The position numbers were made by a program, and so were the translations under genes. Below, piece by piece: positions 25,101-36,379 of a stretch of 64,000 nt of DNA. The notes beneath the pieces were generated by a model that was not told the DNA's origin, searched no databases, and was given only the letters and a program-made list of their open reading frames with translations. This DNA comes from Owenia fusiformis. Its lineage: Eukaryota > Annelida > Polychaeta > Sabellida > Oweniidae. The stretch is from the NCBI GenBank assembly GCA_903813345.2, contig CAIIXF020000009.1, forward strand, positions 30,664,740 to 30,728,739. The letters run 5' to 3'. The first letter of the stretch is position 1. Each line of letters starts with the position of its first letter.

Positions 25101-28100
25101 GGTTTAACAGGTGACATCATCTCTGATGTTTATACCCGTACATATGTTAAAGCATTATATTACGAATATTAAGAACAAGGTTATGTGAAGTGATCAATCC
25201 CCGCTCAACCATATCAAGATTGGGTTTTGTCTAAAAGAAAATCTAAGAGGGAGTGTGGGTGGGGGAGGTGCAGCACAGATATAAAGCTAAGAAGGCGTGA
25301 TTATGTGGTCGTAGTGGCGTGGTTTTCGGCTCTTGCTTCTATACGCAATCAGGCCCTTGGTCGGGGGGGGGCTTAAGGGGTTGGGGGGGGGGGTCGTGCG
25401 AACATCCCCTGGAAAAAATCGTCTAAATCATTTTCATCAATTTTGAAGTGATTTTCGGCATATTCAAACAAAATTGTCAAAAGTAAACCCCCTGATATTT
25501 TTAAGAAATCGGCCCCCCATTGGCTAATTCCGGCTACGGGCCTGTGTAATCGAACTTCTCGTGAGATTTTACGACAACTGCTACCTCGATTGAGCATTTC
25601 TAGTTTGAATCTATTATTATTAATCTAAAACTCGATTATTCTAATTTGTACACATTTCAAGTGCATCAGATCAGATAACCAACCAGAACGTTTCTTAAAC
25701 TAACTTCATGCATAATCTAAACAGGTGGCATGTGGGTGCGTTTACAATCTTGAACCGACCTAATGCCTTGGTCACATTTGCTCCGATTTTCACTACGGCG
25801 CCCGGCCGATTGACTATTTTGTTCAAAATTGAATACAATATTGAGCTAAACACTCAATCGGCCGGGCCCCGGCCGATGGATCGGAGCAAATGTGACCCGG
25901 GCATTACCAGATTAACCAAGTTTTACTCTGGTCAGATATAAACATTAAACATATGTGTTTTATTCGTTTCATGATGGTCTCGTTGCATTTTTCAAAACTA
26001 TAATTTCAGATCCAAACGGTCCCAAAAGATGGACACGGTGAATCATCGATGAATTCAGACTTACAAACAGGCAAAGAAGTCAATGGAGAAACTGATCTTG
26101 CGGTTAAATCACATCTTATTGGTATGTTCCCTGGTCATTTTGTTTGGATTTTGAAATGTTTATTTTCGAAGGAACAGTGTATATTGTACTTAATACAAAT
26201 GAAAATAATTCTACACTTTTTCAATGTGCTTTCTACTGCTCTACTGCTTTCTACTGACTTTTGTTTTTCATATTGTTTAATAATAATAGGGCAAACGGAA
26301 ACTATATACATTTTGATAATTTTCTTACTTTTTTCTTTTGATCTAAAATTATTACGGGGAATGAAGTTTCATCTGTCTTATGCCGAAATATCGACTCATG
26401 CATAGCATTCTTGGTCTTACATCAAATTCATCACCAAAGTCCCATGTCCATTACCCTGAACCTTCACTATTTAGGTGACTTCATCACCGTCCCGATAGAA
26501 AGTTTGATATCGCCATCAGAAGTCAACAAAGTGAGAGATCTACACCAATGGCAAGTTGATAAGATTATGAAGTCCATCGAGGCAAGGCCAGATGCAAGCT
26601 TTACTGTAATGTTGGGGAACATCGTGTCTCCCAAGCCCATCAACAAAACTGCTGTGGAGGGAGGCCTTCACAAAATTGAAGTTATTGGAGGACATCATAC
26701 CCTAGCAGCGCTCAAGAAGCTGCACGAAAAAGACGGTTGCAGTGATGAGTCTAAATACAGCAAATGGTGTATTAAGGTATACTAAAATGTAAAGAATAAT
26801 GCCTTTCTCAAGTCACAATGTAATGGTTTAAAGTATTTTCATAATATAAAATCAAAGCATATAATAGTATATAATATAATCATTTACTTTTTATACCCAG
26901 CGAGCACATATTACAAACCCCATCAATTATTATCATCATCGCACAATACGAGAAAGCAAAGTGAATGTTTTTCTTGATAGAATCGACCAAACATTAATGT
27001 GATTTTTATTCAAATATCTTACATTTTTTAAAAATCTACAATACTGACGTTTGAGAGTATAATGTAATCCTCAGGTGTATTGGGGCCTGTCTAACACGCA
27101 AATCTTAAAACTTGGCATGGACCACAATGAGGTGATGGGAATGCATCTCAAGAAGACCTACGTGGACATGGTCAAACTTTTTAGAAGGCAACTTATGAAG
27201 ATTCTGGATACGGACGTTGTGCCAGATGTATTGCCAAAACCAGTGAACGCGTTGTGGAGGAATACGCTATGCTCTATATTAAGGATAGAGGTAAACTATG
27301 ATTATGAATATGATCAAATAGCATTCGATAAGGAACAAAACCCAATAAAAGTGTTTAATATAACGTTGTCTTAAAAAATAGTTCAATTCGCTCATAAACT
27401 CTGATTTTGAGAGAACGCGAATTGAAAAGAATAAAGTGAAACAGAACTTGATAAATCTAGACCATATACTAGAATGACAAAAAAAGTGCAATTTAACAAT
27501 TACATTGTTGGAATATATTTTGAAAGGGAAAGTATCGTGGATGCAGCAGTGATACTTCTTTTATATGTTTCATAATCAACATTCAAAGTGCATTATGTTA
27601 CCAAATGATGCAATCTCACGTTTTCAGTAAGTTATCAAGAAGTTTAAGCTTGCATGTAAAATCTAAATGCCAACCTATACGTATGACCAATCGCCCATAG
27701 AAATGCATCGCTTTAATATTTTACGTTCAGGTTTAGGTTGTGAGAAACATTGCAAGCTTGAACTCCCTATTGTATCTTTCTACACGTTCATGTTATATTT
27801 TAAGGACAAGCAGAAACTCTCTAGTAGTTTCCAGAACTACACACGGATAGCAGAGCTTCCGAATCATGTATGGGACGTGGTAAACACCTTCCTGAGTAAA
27901 TGGGAGAATGGGGACATTAAGGGACAACCATCTGCACCTTTAAAGCAAACGGCAATGATAAATGTTACAAGGGACTGCTGGCAACACCTTGAAAAGGCAA
28001 GCAATGGAGAGATAACATACAAAGAGTTTCTCGCTATCAAGAAACCTGGCCAGAAAAAAAGGTTGGTGTAAACATTTTTTTATGAAAAGTATTTCATTGT

Positions 28101-31100
28101 AGTCTTACATTGTAATCTGATCATATGTTCTATGATGCAGGATATTTCCAACATAAAATACCATTTTTTCACCACAATGTAAGCCTAGATGTTGAGTCAG
28201 GTCATGTCATGTCATTCGTTCATTTATTGTTTTATGCCTCATATCCCCAATTTTTATACAATCGATATTCTATTGCATTGTTTTCAGTTGTTTTGCACTG
28301 TATATATTCATTTATTTCAGATCTAATTCTTCAAGAGCACAGAATACAAAGAAGGCAGATGTGGAGGATAGTGACGGATGCATTGATAGCGTGAACCATA
28401 CGGTAAACATTTGCAATTACCGCTGTCATATACCGCTGTCATATTTCCCACTCTCCTTTTGGTCTACATATAACATGCAGTTAAATTATACATGTAAACA
28501 AACACCCGAATATGGAATGGTACTTGTGGACCAGTTCACAGCATTTTCTTTTAAATGGGTAGATTTGCATTGCTCATTATAAGCTTTGCAACATTAGGAC
28601 TTAAAATGTATTTATTTTAGAGTGACAACGCGCAACAATCAACTGGAACGAAAACAAATTCGAAAGATACATTGGTTCATGCCCTCCAGTCTGAACTAAA
28701 GAAAAAAATATCTACCGTCAAAAAGGTAAGCTTTACATATTTTTGAAGATAAATAAAAGAAAAACGTATAACATGTACATTTTCTGACAAAAATACATCA
28801 ACATCCTTCAAGTAGTTATTGTCAACATTTAAAGTCTCGAAAATGTATAACTTTATCATTTTACTAACCTTAATTCCATGTCTACTATTAGTAGCACAGA
28901 AACGGTGAGAAAACATGGTTCAACTTAATTTTTCTTGACAGTTTACCTTTAACGACACTATTTTTAACAGCATATCATTTTTCCGATTTTCAGTTAGAGA
29001 GGCAGTTAGATGAAGCATTGGAGAGGGCGTGTACTGCGGAAAATATAGCCAGTGATCTCGAATTGAAGTTGACCAAAGTCAAAGGAAAACACGAAAGGGT
29101 ATGTTCTATCTATAGGAACAATGAAACATTAATATTACTGAAATATCTTGTCATCCAATTCACGGATAATGTGATTGTAACAATTAGTATGATATCAAGC
29201 TGAATGAGTTTAAAAGTGTACGATGAATATGATTTCAATGCCATATAAGTATATGCTATTCCACATAAGTTATCAACGTATCCTGTTTTGTCCTTTGTTT
29301 ATGTAAATGAAAATGATCGTATCATTATTTGCAGAACGTTGATGAAATCAAAAGTCAGCATATTGCAGTGGAAGTACCCTGCGTGCAGAGTCTAGTTAAA
29401 CTACACTCTGCCTAGTAAAGACCATATTGCAGTTTAGTAGCCCCGCCCCCACGACGGGTACCGGTGACAGTTTGGGTAATAAATCACTTTTGACCTACGC
29501 GCTGACCTTTCCTCCATCAATCAGCGAGCTTGAAGAAACATACGCCAAATGCGTTCTAATTAAATATGCGCGTGTCATTGGTCAATTCCGGGCTCAACGA
29601 TGACGTCAGAAGGAATGACCATATATAGAACGTCGGTCAAATCTGGCCGACGAACACTGATTGGCGCGGTGAGTTCACAGGTTTATTTTAGTTTGAAAGA
29701 GTGAAGACGAAGCTCTCTTTTAAGAAGTGAAGTCAAACGAATGCAAAGGGTACAGTGGAAGTAGAATTGCGTAGAAAGTTGAAGGACGCACGTGAGTGTA
29801 TTGAGAAGAAAGCAACGAGTTATTCACAAAGGGTGGCCTCATTAGAACACGAGCTGCGACAGGTAATCTTTGGATCACCATTGGCTTTCATTTTGATCGA
29901 AAAGTGGTCAGCTATAACTGATGGATCTAGCCCCCTACTTAAATGAACCAAGAAGCGCGGATTTATTATCTCATTTTGCATTTGCTCTTCCCTTCCTTTG
30001 TTAGCTTCTGGATCCGCCAGTGGCTATTGATAATAAAATCCTTTCTATTGCAGGGAATGTAAACACTGATTCAATTATTAGGAGGCTTTACAAATAGTCA
30101 GATTGGGAGGGTTTTCAAATTGTTGAAGGGGATTGTATGTTTACTGCATACATTTTCCGCACCTATAATATACATGGATCATTTTTATAACTTCCAGATG
30201 AGAGAAAAGACTATCACTCCAAATGCAGATACGTTTACTTTCACTTCCACTCTAGAGGATGATGACACGCTATCTGTGGAAATACCTTTAGGTAACAATC
30301 TTACTATAGTTTCTCAAACTGTGCAACGTTTTTTTGTCAAACTAGTCTGATCCAATCCATCTTTTACAAGAATCCAATATTTTAATCTCTACCTAGTTTA
30401 AGCGACATTTGAAATTTAAAATACTGCTTCAGGTACACCTGTACACATTTTTTAAATGCACTGTAACTTCGGAATCATCAGAAAGCAAGTAATAATATAA
30501 AACAGTGTCAATACATTAGAGCATTTGTTTTGGTATTTATTGAACGACCCTCGTATATATTATATAAGAATAAAGATCGATTACCTTTCAGCTAACTTGG
30601 GCCAAGAGGATGAAGATATACCACCATTAGATAAACGGGGTAAGTATCTAAATAAAGTGAAGTCCAACCTCCTACATTTTAACTGTTAAGATCTGCTCCA
30701 ATACAAAACTACACTGTTACACAACCTTCATAGACCACGTGTTATAAAATCATAAAAAGTGAAATATATTTTCTTATATTGGCCAGATAATATTTTATTT
30801 TATCCCGTGGTTACAAGGATAAAGATCGAATATCAGGTGAAGATATATTTGATATGTGGATCAAGATATCATATTTTAGCAAAAAAATCCAAAAAAACAT
30901 CGAATATCACTTCTCGAAAATTGATATTCGATGGTTTAAAAAGTAATATTCGATCGATTCAAAAGTGATATTCGATGGTTTAGAATTTTTTCGCTGGGTT
31001 AAGACTTCCCATGGAATAAACGGACAGTCCTATGGTTTTTCAAAAATATCAATTATATCCACTCAGAGATATCGATATCTTCACTCATTATATTCGCTGC

Positions 31101-32699
31101 GCTCACTCATGAAGATATCAGTATCCACTCATCGATATATCCACTCATGGATATAAATGATATTTTTTCAAAACCGTAGGATATTCCTATATTATTAGAC
31201 TTATTTTAATTTGTATAACTATCATATACATATGGATATATAATATGATAGAAAACCACTAAAACTGATGAATATTCAAGTTTAACAATGAGTTGAAGAA
31301 AATAGAAGACCGCTTATTTTCCTACTTTTCTTTATATTCTACCATTTTCTAGCCTGAGCAATGTCTTAGTATGCAAATAAAGTGAATGTGATGGTCCAAA
31401 CTTGGAAAGTCGTGTCTTGACAAAAAAAGAAATAAAACTTCAAATATACATTCAATTTGTATTGTCCTTATCTTCCATGAATATAATGAACTGATATGGC
31501 ATGCTAGAAAATTATGCGACCCCTAGGTTATTTTCCTTTCCAACAAAACCATCTGAAAAATTCTCTGCTTGGAATATGACAAGTATATTTCTTGATGAGT
31601 TGTCTCTCTAAATATGCTTTGCTTTTATAATTTCAGGATATTGCCCAATTTTTTCTTTATGTTCTTTATGTGTACTAAAATTGTCAACAATTTATTTGCA
31701 GATTCCAAAAGGAAGTCAGTACAAGAAATATCTAAAGTTTGCAGTTCAAGTAAGTAGTCCTCTATTTCTCAAAAGTATGGCTTCAAAAAAGGTAATTTTC
31801 TGAGGAAGCACACACCAGTTGGAAAATGTGGTTCGTATTAATTATACTGATGCCTTAGGACGGATCATATGCAACTGGTTAAACGAGATCAAAATTGCCA
31901 CCTTTTTTATATCAACATATAGCAGGGTATAATTTAAAGCAGAATGAGAACAATACAGTTTATGTATGTCGTTTGGAAAGATTATATTATCTAAGCTTAA
32001 CAGTGAAGCAAAAGTATATTGTGATTATATTCTCCAAAATAGACATATAAATGAAAATAAATGAACACGGTAGTAGTCGTGTTAAAGAGAAAAATATTGA
32101 TCGAATATACACATTATATCATGAGAAATCGTTACATGAACATATGTTATATCTGTATACAATGTATTTTAGAGAAGCGAGCGACCAGCACATCTTCTGG
32201 AGAGATACAACCAAAGGTAAATCAGGTGTAACCACATACAAGTTAAATTCTCAATAAGGTGCTATAACCAATTCCACATTTAACACAAGATTATAAGTTT
32301 ATTTTACGTTTTATGTATGTAATTTATGTATAACCTTTATGTTAGTTTTGACGACTCGAGAGCGTCCATGTTATATGATCGTCCTTCTCGTTCCAGGTCA
32401 TATGCATTAGATATGAAAGAGATATCTACTTTGCTGTGTTAAAAGGAGACAAGATCACATATTGCGCTCGCAGAATTGCAGCAAAAGCAGACATTAACAA
32501 CGTTGGAAAATTGACGCCACCAATGCTGAAGGTCAATGAATTTGACAAGGCAGACGTGTGCGATGTGTCGCCTAATATGTATCGAATCATAGACAATAAA
32601 TACGTTAAGGCTGTTACTAAGACAATTGTATTCACTTTCCCTCATTTCACTTTCCCTCAGTTTTTATCTTATTTATCTTCTTTGGTTTGTCAACTTTAG
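16113..32699 (+). CDS. ParB/sulfiredoxin-like domain coiled-coil protein, 16 exons
   Basis: Exons: 16113-16250, 17087-17249, 17422-17495, 26010-26121, 26475-26776, 27075-27290, 27805-28061, 28321-28402, 28621-28725, 28994-29098, 29335-29862 (split by an insert), 30198-30291, 30592-30639, 31702-31749, 32173-32216, 32397-32699. Phases agree throughout; without the insert the protein has 743 residues. Residues 164-263 resemble the ParB N-terminal domain: VPIESL..P...., a helix, a TVMLGN strand, then VIGGHHTLAALKKL, where GGHH (234-237) sits at the place of the ParB GERR-type motif. Bacterial ParB domains of this fold bind nucleotides; the role here is unknown. No helix-turn-helix is evident after it. 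Residues 449-565 form a charged coiled coil encoded by exons of 35, 35 and 47 codons. Four short exons follow, then a terminal exon of 100 residues. The start has A at -3 and G at +4. AATAAA at 32869 is a possible poly(A) signal. The gene lies head to head with the DUF7869-type gene. Confidence 0.7.
16317..16468. mobile_element. Fold-back MITE, copy 3
   Basis: A near-complete copy: CCTGGGTCATATTTGCTCCG at the left and the mirrored CAAATGTGACCCGGGCATCA at the right, with ACTCAATCAG arms around TTTTGACCAG. It sits in intron 1 of the ParB-like gene, 66 bp past the first exon. Confidence 0.7.
17846..18172. repeat. Fold-back element with arms of about 33 bp
   Basis: TATCTCATACTTGAGTGGGT at 17846 returns as its complement ACCCACTCAAGTATGAGATA near 18153. 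The loop holds CCCGCTCC/GGAGCGGG and TTTAAA-rich stretches. It lies in intron 3 of the ParB-like gene. Confidence 0.6.
18197..18299. repeat. Near-perfect hairpin of about 103 bp
   Basis: The left arm runs GGATACATGGAATATCCC then GGGATATACAATACATCTTC; the right arm mirrors it to GGATATTCCCTGTATCC, around the loop TCGGTCCCTTCGATCCCTC. Only a few positions mismatch. Each arm also contains an internal CCC..GGG palindrome. A related shorter piece is near 20515-20565. Confidence 0.7.
18388..19362. mobile_element. Possible element with GGGGACAATT ends
   Basis: CACGGGCCTGGGGACAATT near 18388 and AATTGTCCCCAGTTTCGTCC near 19337 face each other as inverted ends. The interior has repeated AACATTTTACGCT/AAAATGTTACGCT words. 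No coding capacity was seen and borders are approximate. Confidence 0.35.
21885..23150. repeat. Interspersed repeat, second copy, interrupted by a LINE
   Basis: The left part 21885-22004 and the right part from 22774 together match 9750-10215 closely. The copy ends GGCGATCGCATCTGAAAGCT then GGCTATGCCCCTG. Its inner section (about 22882-23150) has CATAGCC/GGCTATG ends suggestive of a small non-autonomous DNA element with G- and C-tracts. Confidence 0.7.
22005..22773 (-). mobile_element. 5'-truncated LINE 3' end
   Basis: It interrupts the repeat copy and is flanked by TCATAT on both sides (21999-22004 and 22774-22779). The frame 22734-22117 encodes about 205 residues of a LINE C-terminus, with KLRISAHKLEIETGRYTKP, then CLMCNKKTGSECHFLLEC, the His/Cys knuckle seen at the end of many CR1/L2-like reverse transcriptases. 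A short ATAATAATG-type tail lies at the low-coordinate end, as expected for minus-strand insertion. The reverse transcriptase core is missing, so it is dead. Confidence 0.75.
25761..25907. mobile_element. Fold-back MITE, copy 4
   Basis: The best preserved copy: TAATGCCTTGGTCACATTTG to CAAATGTGACCCGGGCATTA, with GGCGCCCGGCCGATTGA and its mirror inside. It lies in intron 3 of the ParB-like gene, about 100 bp before exon 4. Confidence 0.72.
26475..26776 (+). other. Exon 5: ParB-like domain
   Basis: This 302-bp exon alone encodes almost the whole ParB-like fold, from GDFITVPIESL to KWCIK. The EVIGGHHTLAALKKL segment is the most diagnostic part. The following exon (27075-27290) continues with VYWGLSNTQ and a helical region. 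Confidence 0.68.
29335..29862 (+). other. Exon 11 of the ParB-like gene, split by the insert
   Basis: The left part encodes NVDEIKSQHIAVE and the right part resumes VELRRKLKDARECIEKK. Removing the insert plus one copy of the duplication leaves 141 bp, 47 codons in phase with exons 10 and 12. Unspliced, the insert brings a stop at 29413-29415. A cryptic intron 29374-29748 (GT at the left, AG at 29747-29748) would be 375 bp and keep the frame, adding GTVE. The donor GTACCC is weak. Confidence 0.65.
29375..29752. mobile_element. 378-bp MITE-like insert in a coding exon
   Basis: Ends TACCCT and AGGGTA face each other, and CAGTGGAAG occurs just outside both (29366-29374 and 29753-29761). The shared string is 11 bp, so the exact border is uncertain by 2 bp. 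A 9-bp duplication fits Mutator-like or related families. Near the left end is a hairpin GCAGAGT...ACTCTGC. The interior carries CAATCAG and ATTGG boxes, TGACGTCA at 29601 and ATATATA at 29621, resembling a promoter. It splits exon 11 of the ParB-like gene. Confidence 0.72.
30990..31190. repeat. Fold-back repeat rich in GATATC words
   Basis: GTCCTATGGTTTTTCAAAAA at 31026 faces TTTTTTCAAAACCGTAGGAT near 31180. The arms carry ATATCCACTCA and its mirrors, around a TTCGCTGCGCTCACTCATGA centre. Just left of it are ATATTCGAT repeats (30900-30985). It sits in intron 13 of the ParB-like gene. Confidence 0.55.
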
Positions 32700-33284
32700 T
32701 AGCATAGTTACTTTTCATTGGACATATTTTGTTAAAAGTGAACAATTTGAAAGTAAGAATTGTTCATACATTAAATGTGCAATGAATCATGATTTTTAAT
32801 TTTCCAGAAGAAGGGATTTTGTTGTTAAAGTGATATATTTGCAGAAGCAACAATCTCATTATCTTACAAATAAAATAAAAGGCAGTTTAAAAGTTTGTCT
32901 TTCACTGGAGTTATGCTCTTTCTAAGTGAAAGCGGGGGGATTCCAAAATGCCATGAATTCAGCTTATCATGAATTCAGATATTTCAGTGACTATTAATCA
33001 GAGAAAACTGGAACTATACAGGTAAAATCTATCTATTTTTCTGAGGTTTGACAGAAAATCACCAACAAAACAATTGAGAACAAAGCAAAAGTGTGTATCA
33101 TGTTGAGCATGTTCAAACGTAGGATTTTGATGTGCAGAAACTGTTCATTGACAGGTTCATCATATACTTGGAATGTTCTATGAACTATGTAAAATAAGCT
33201 CCTTTGAGAATGCATGTTTTAGTTACACACATTACCTGTATAGATCTTCCTAGATGAAATTCTAGGGACAGGTGTCGGGTATGC

Positions 33285-33881
33285 TATAGAAATTTCTATA
33301 CAGGCAGCCATTTCTCTAGTATAATTTTTTTTACAGAAACTTGTTAGCTTACCTCCTATAGAAATTTCTATACGGATAGATATCGGATATGCTATAGAAA
33401 TTTCTATACAGGCAACCATTCCTTTAGTATAGAAATTGTTAGCTTGCCTCGTTTGGAAATTCCCATATAGACAATTATTGGGTAGCCTATACAGGCAACC
33501 ATTCCTTTAGTATAGAAATCTCCATAGAAAATGTTACCTTGCGTATAGAAATTTCTATATGGACAATTTTCGGGTATACCATAAAAATTCCCCTTGTAAA
33601 TTTATTACTATTACATTGTCAGCTTACCTCGTATAGAAATTTCTATACGGACAGGTATCAGGGATGCTATAGAAATTTCTATACAGGCAGCCATTATCCT
33701 TGTAAAGATATTTCTATATGCATTGTCAGCTTGCAATCGCCTCGTATAGAAATTTCTATACGAACATGCACAGTTATCGAATTCGGAGGCACTATAGAAA
33801 TGTATCTGCATGCAGCCATTTCTCTAGCTAATAGGAGATACTTTATGAGTGGGTAGCTTGTTTCGTATAGAAATTTCTATA
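33285..33881. repeat. Array of eight identical 16-bp palindromes
   Basis: TATAGAAATTTCTATA occurs without a mismatch at 33285, 33357, 33393, 33544, 33632, 33668, 33745 and 33866. Copies 5, 7 and 8 extend to the 20-bp palindrome CGTATAGAAATTTCTATACG. Degenerate copies lie at about 33249, 33428, 33512, 33712 and 33790. Recurrent flanks are CAGGCAGCCATT after the copies at 33285 and 33668, and GCTTACCTC before those at 33357 and 33632. Spacing is uneven (36 to 151 bp), so it is not a simple tandem repeat. It begins 586 bp past the ParB-like stop codon. Confidence 0.85.
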
Positions 33882-34109
33882 CGAACAGTTATTGTTCGCT
33901 ATAGTTATTATTATTCATGGGGTCATTTCTTCTGGATTGAAATCTGTGCTTTTAAATTGATTTTTAGCAAACAGTATATCGACAGCAATAACTTAGTGTA
34001 CAAATATAAAGTAAATGTTATTGTTCAATTTACAAATTGTTTATCTGAAATAAAGCAAATCATTTTTAAAATTACATTTTACTATGGTATTTTTCTATTT
34101 TTGGACTGA

Positions 34110-36379
34110 AATTAAAGGAACAAATGGTTTTTTCCTTTATTAAATAGTCAGGACTTAAGAGTTATCTAGCAATAAGGCTATTCTGTAATTGGATGCGCTC
34201 GCTCATATTCTGGATCAAGACTATACAATTGAGTTCTTCGGATTTAAACAAGGTGTTTTACTTACAAACAACTGTCTCAATGGACTAATAGAATTGGAAA
34301 CAATAGAAACAATGTGCGGACGAAACAAAAGACAAGATGGGCAAGATTGACTGATTGGAATAAAGATGCGAGGTGTCTAGATACATTCGAAAAGATGATA
34401 GGATAATGTGTGTCGCGCTCTTGGAAAATACTTTATTCATTTATGGATAGCGGAATACAAAACCACATTTGTATGCAAGCGGTGCCATGGAATCAATCAT
34501 AATTTTCAATATTTCGTAAATAGATAATTTCATTTCTTTTGTCGTGTATTATACAAATCTGAAATTGCGCTTTTTACTCTCACTATACTTCTATATAACA
34601 ATATTCATACACATACATCATAAATAATATTCTTTAATAAGTCAATGTCGAATTGAGGTTCCCCCTATATGATTAATAGGAGCGTAGATTAAACGCGAAA
34701 GGAACACACAAAGGTTAAGTTAATTATATTTATTTAGATATGTCGTTTTCTAATAAAACGCCACAAATATTCATTCCAATGCATTTGTTGTGCAATTTTA
34801 TTTTTAGCAACTACTCCTTGCAAAAAAAACATTTAAAGAGTAGAATTATCACGTTTTACTCAAAATATATTCAATGATTACCCGTCCAAACGTCAATGAT
34901 TACCCGTCTATCATCAAAGTTAAATTAACAAGCTTGAGACTAAAAGAGAAAACTATTCCTAGAATTAAGCACATTTCAAAGTCACGTTACACTAACCAGA
35001 AGACTTGTGTTTAACGAGGATATGTATCCTATCTGTCTAATATAGGCTAATCAAATCTCTCCAAAAAAGTTATTGCTTTTCAAATCAGAGCTGTCTTGTG
35101 ATTTTCCAGGCAAATTATCAATGTAGAATCGTATAATTCACCCTTTGGTATGATGAAATAAAGAACAAAGAATAGTTGAATCTGATTACTGATTTCCGTT
35201 ATAATATATTGGTGAAAATTCGCGCTTAAACATGTAAAAACTGTAACTCGTGATTGAACAATCCAAATCTGATCCATGGTAATAATAAGGAGGTTGAGCT
35301 ACACGTATTGAAGAGAACGTTTACGTGAATTCGAACGTGAAATATTATGACCAACGTGGATTGATGTCGATCTCTTAATTGGTTTTACCAAAGTCCTAAT
35401 TACATAATATATTTTCAATTTACCTGTATATTCAATCAGGTAAGTGAAAACTACGAAGAAAATATAGCTAATCCTAGAAGACCATAGTTTTACACGTGCA
35501 AGTTCCCTTTAAAACGTGTAGCTTAATCTCCCTAGATTCCTGAGTGTGCGCGTCTCCAAACATGAACTTGCTTACTTTTAGTTCTCCAAAACGGAAATAG
35601 ACTATCGGGTTTACCTTCAGATGAAACAATTTTATTTATGTCATCTGATACTTTGTTTTAGATTGGAATTCTTTCTTTACCTAGATTGCAGAGTGTATGC
35701 CGCTCTGATCGCTTCATCACCTAGAACTGACATTTCACACAAATGTTCACTTGAAAAGCGTTGGCGTAATATGATTTTCCAATAATCGAGGAATGACTTT
35801 AGATGATGAGTTGAATACTAATGGACCAATCTGTAAGCGGAATCTGGGTCGTGACACGGATACCTGTTAAAAATGTACTCATAAAATGTTTGAGATGCGT
35901 GTATTAAGACGGAGCAATTATCATTACTCCGTTGTTTCATAAAGTGCATTTATAGTAAAGGACGGAAGCCCCCTCACTTGAAAAAGTGTGATCCACCCAA
36001 AGCTATTATTTACTAGTGGTATGCCTTTTGTGGTCAATATGGATATACCTGGTTATAGTCTACTTAACCTGACGTGCCACCTGATTTGAAAGCGGTTGGC
36101 ATGATATGGCTTACGGTTGATCAAACGGAGGCTGAACACAAACAAAAGTACAGGCAAACGATCAAGAGAGAATAATGGATGTTCCTTGGAACTGAATCGA
36201 TTTTACATCAAACCAAGTACAATGAACTAAGTCATAATTAGATGACAATGTGCACATTGAAAAAAGTGAATACCATGAAGAAAGTGCAGGGATTAGAAAT
36301 AACGCTAACGAGAAATAGCGCAAAAACTGCGCTACATCTGTACAATTGAATACTACACCTATAGGATAAATACAATAAA
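34110..36379. other. Intergenic spacer upstream of TRPC
   Basis: AT-rich sequence between the palindrome array and the TRPC start codon. Any promoter or untranslated exon of TRPC should lie here. I saw no coding exon, repeat arm or clear core promoter. Confidence 0.4.

Larger units (their letters stand above)
17496..26009. other. Large intron 3 of the ParB-like gene
   Basis: An 8.5-kb intron packed with repeats described separately: fold-backs at 17846-18172 and 18197-18299, a possible element at 18388-19362, a composite repeat with a LINE at 21885-23150, and a fold-back MITE at 25761. About 23.2-25.7 kb holds no feature I can support. An open frame at 19490 does not fit the splice phase and is not included. 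Confidence 0.5.

Noticed and set aside
33285-33881. CRISPR array
   Set aside because: The repeats are 16-bp palindromes at uneven spacing in an animal genome, with no cas genes and no equal-length spacers.
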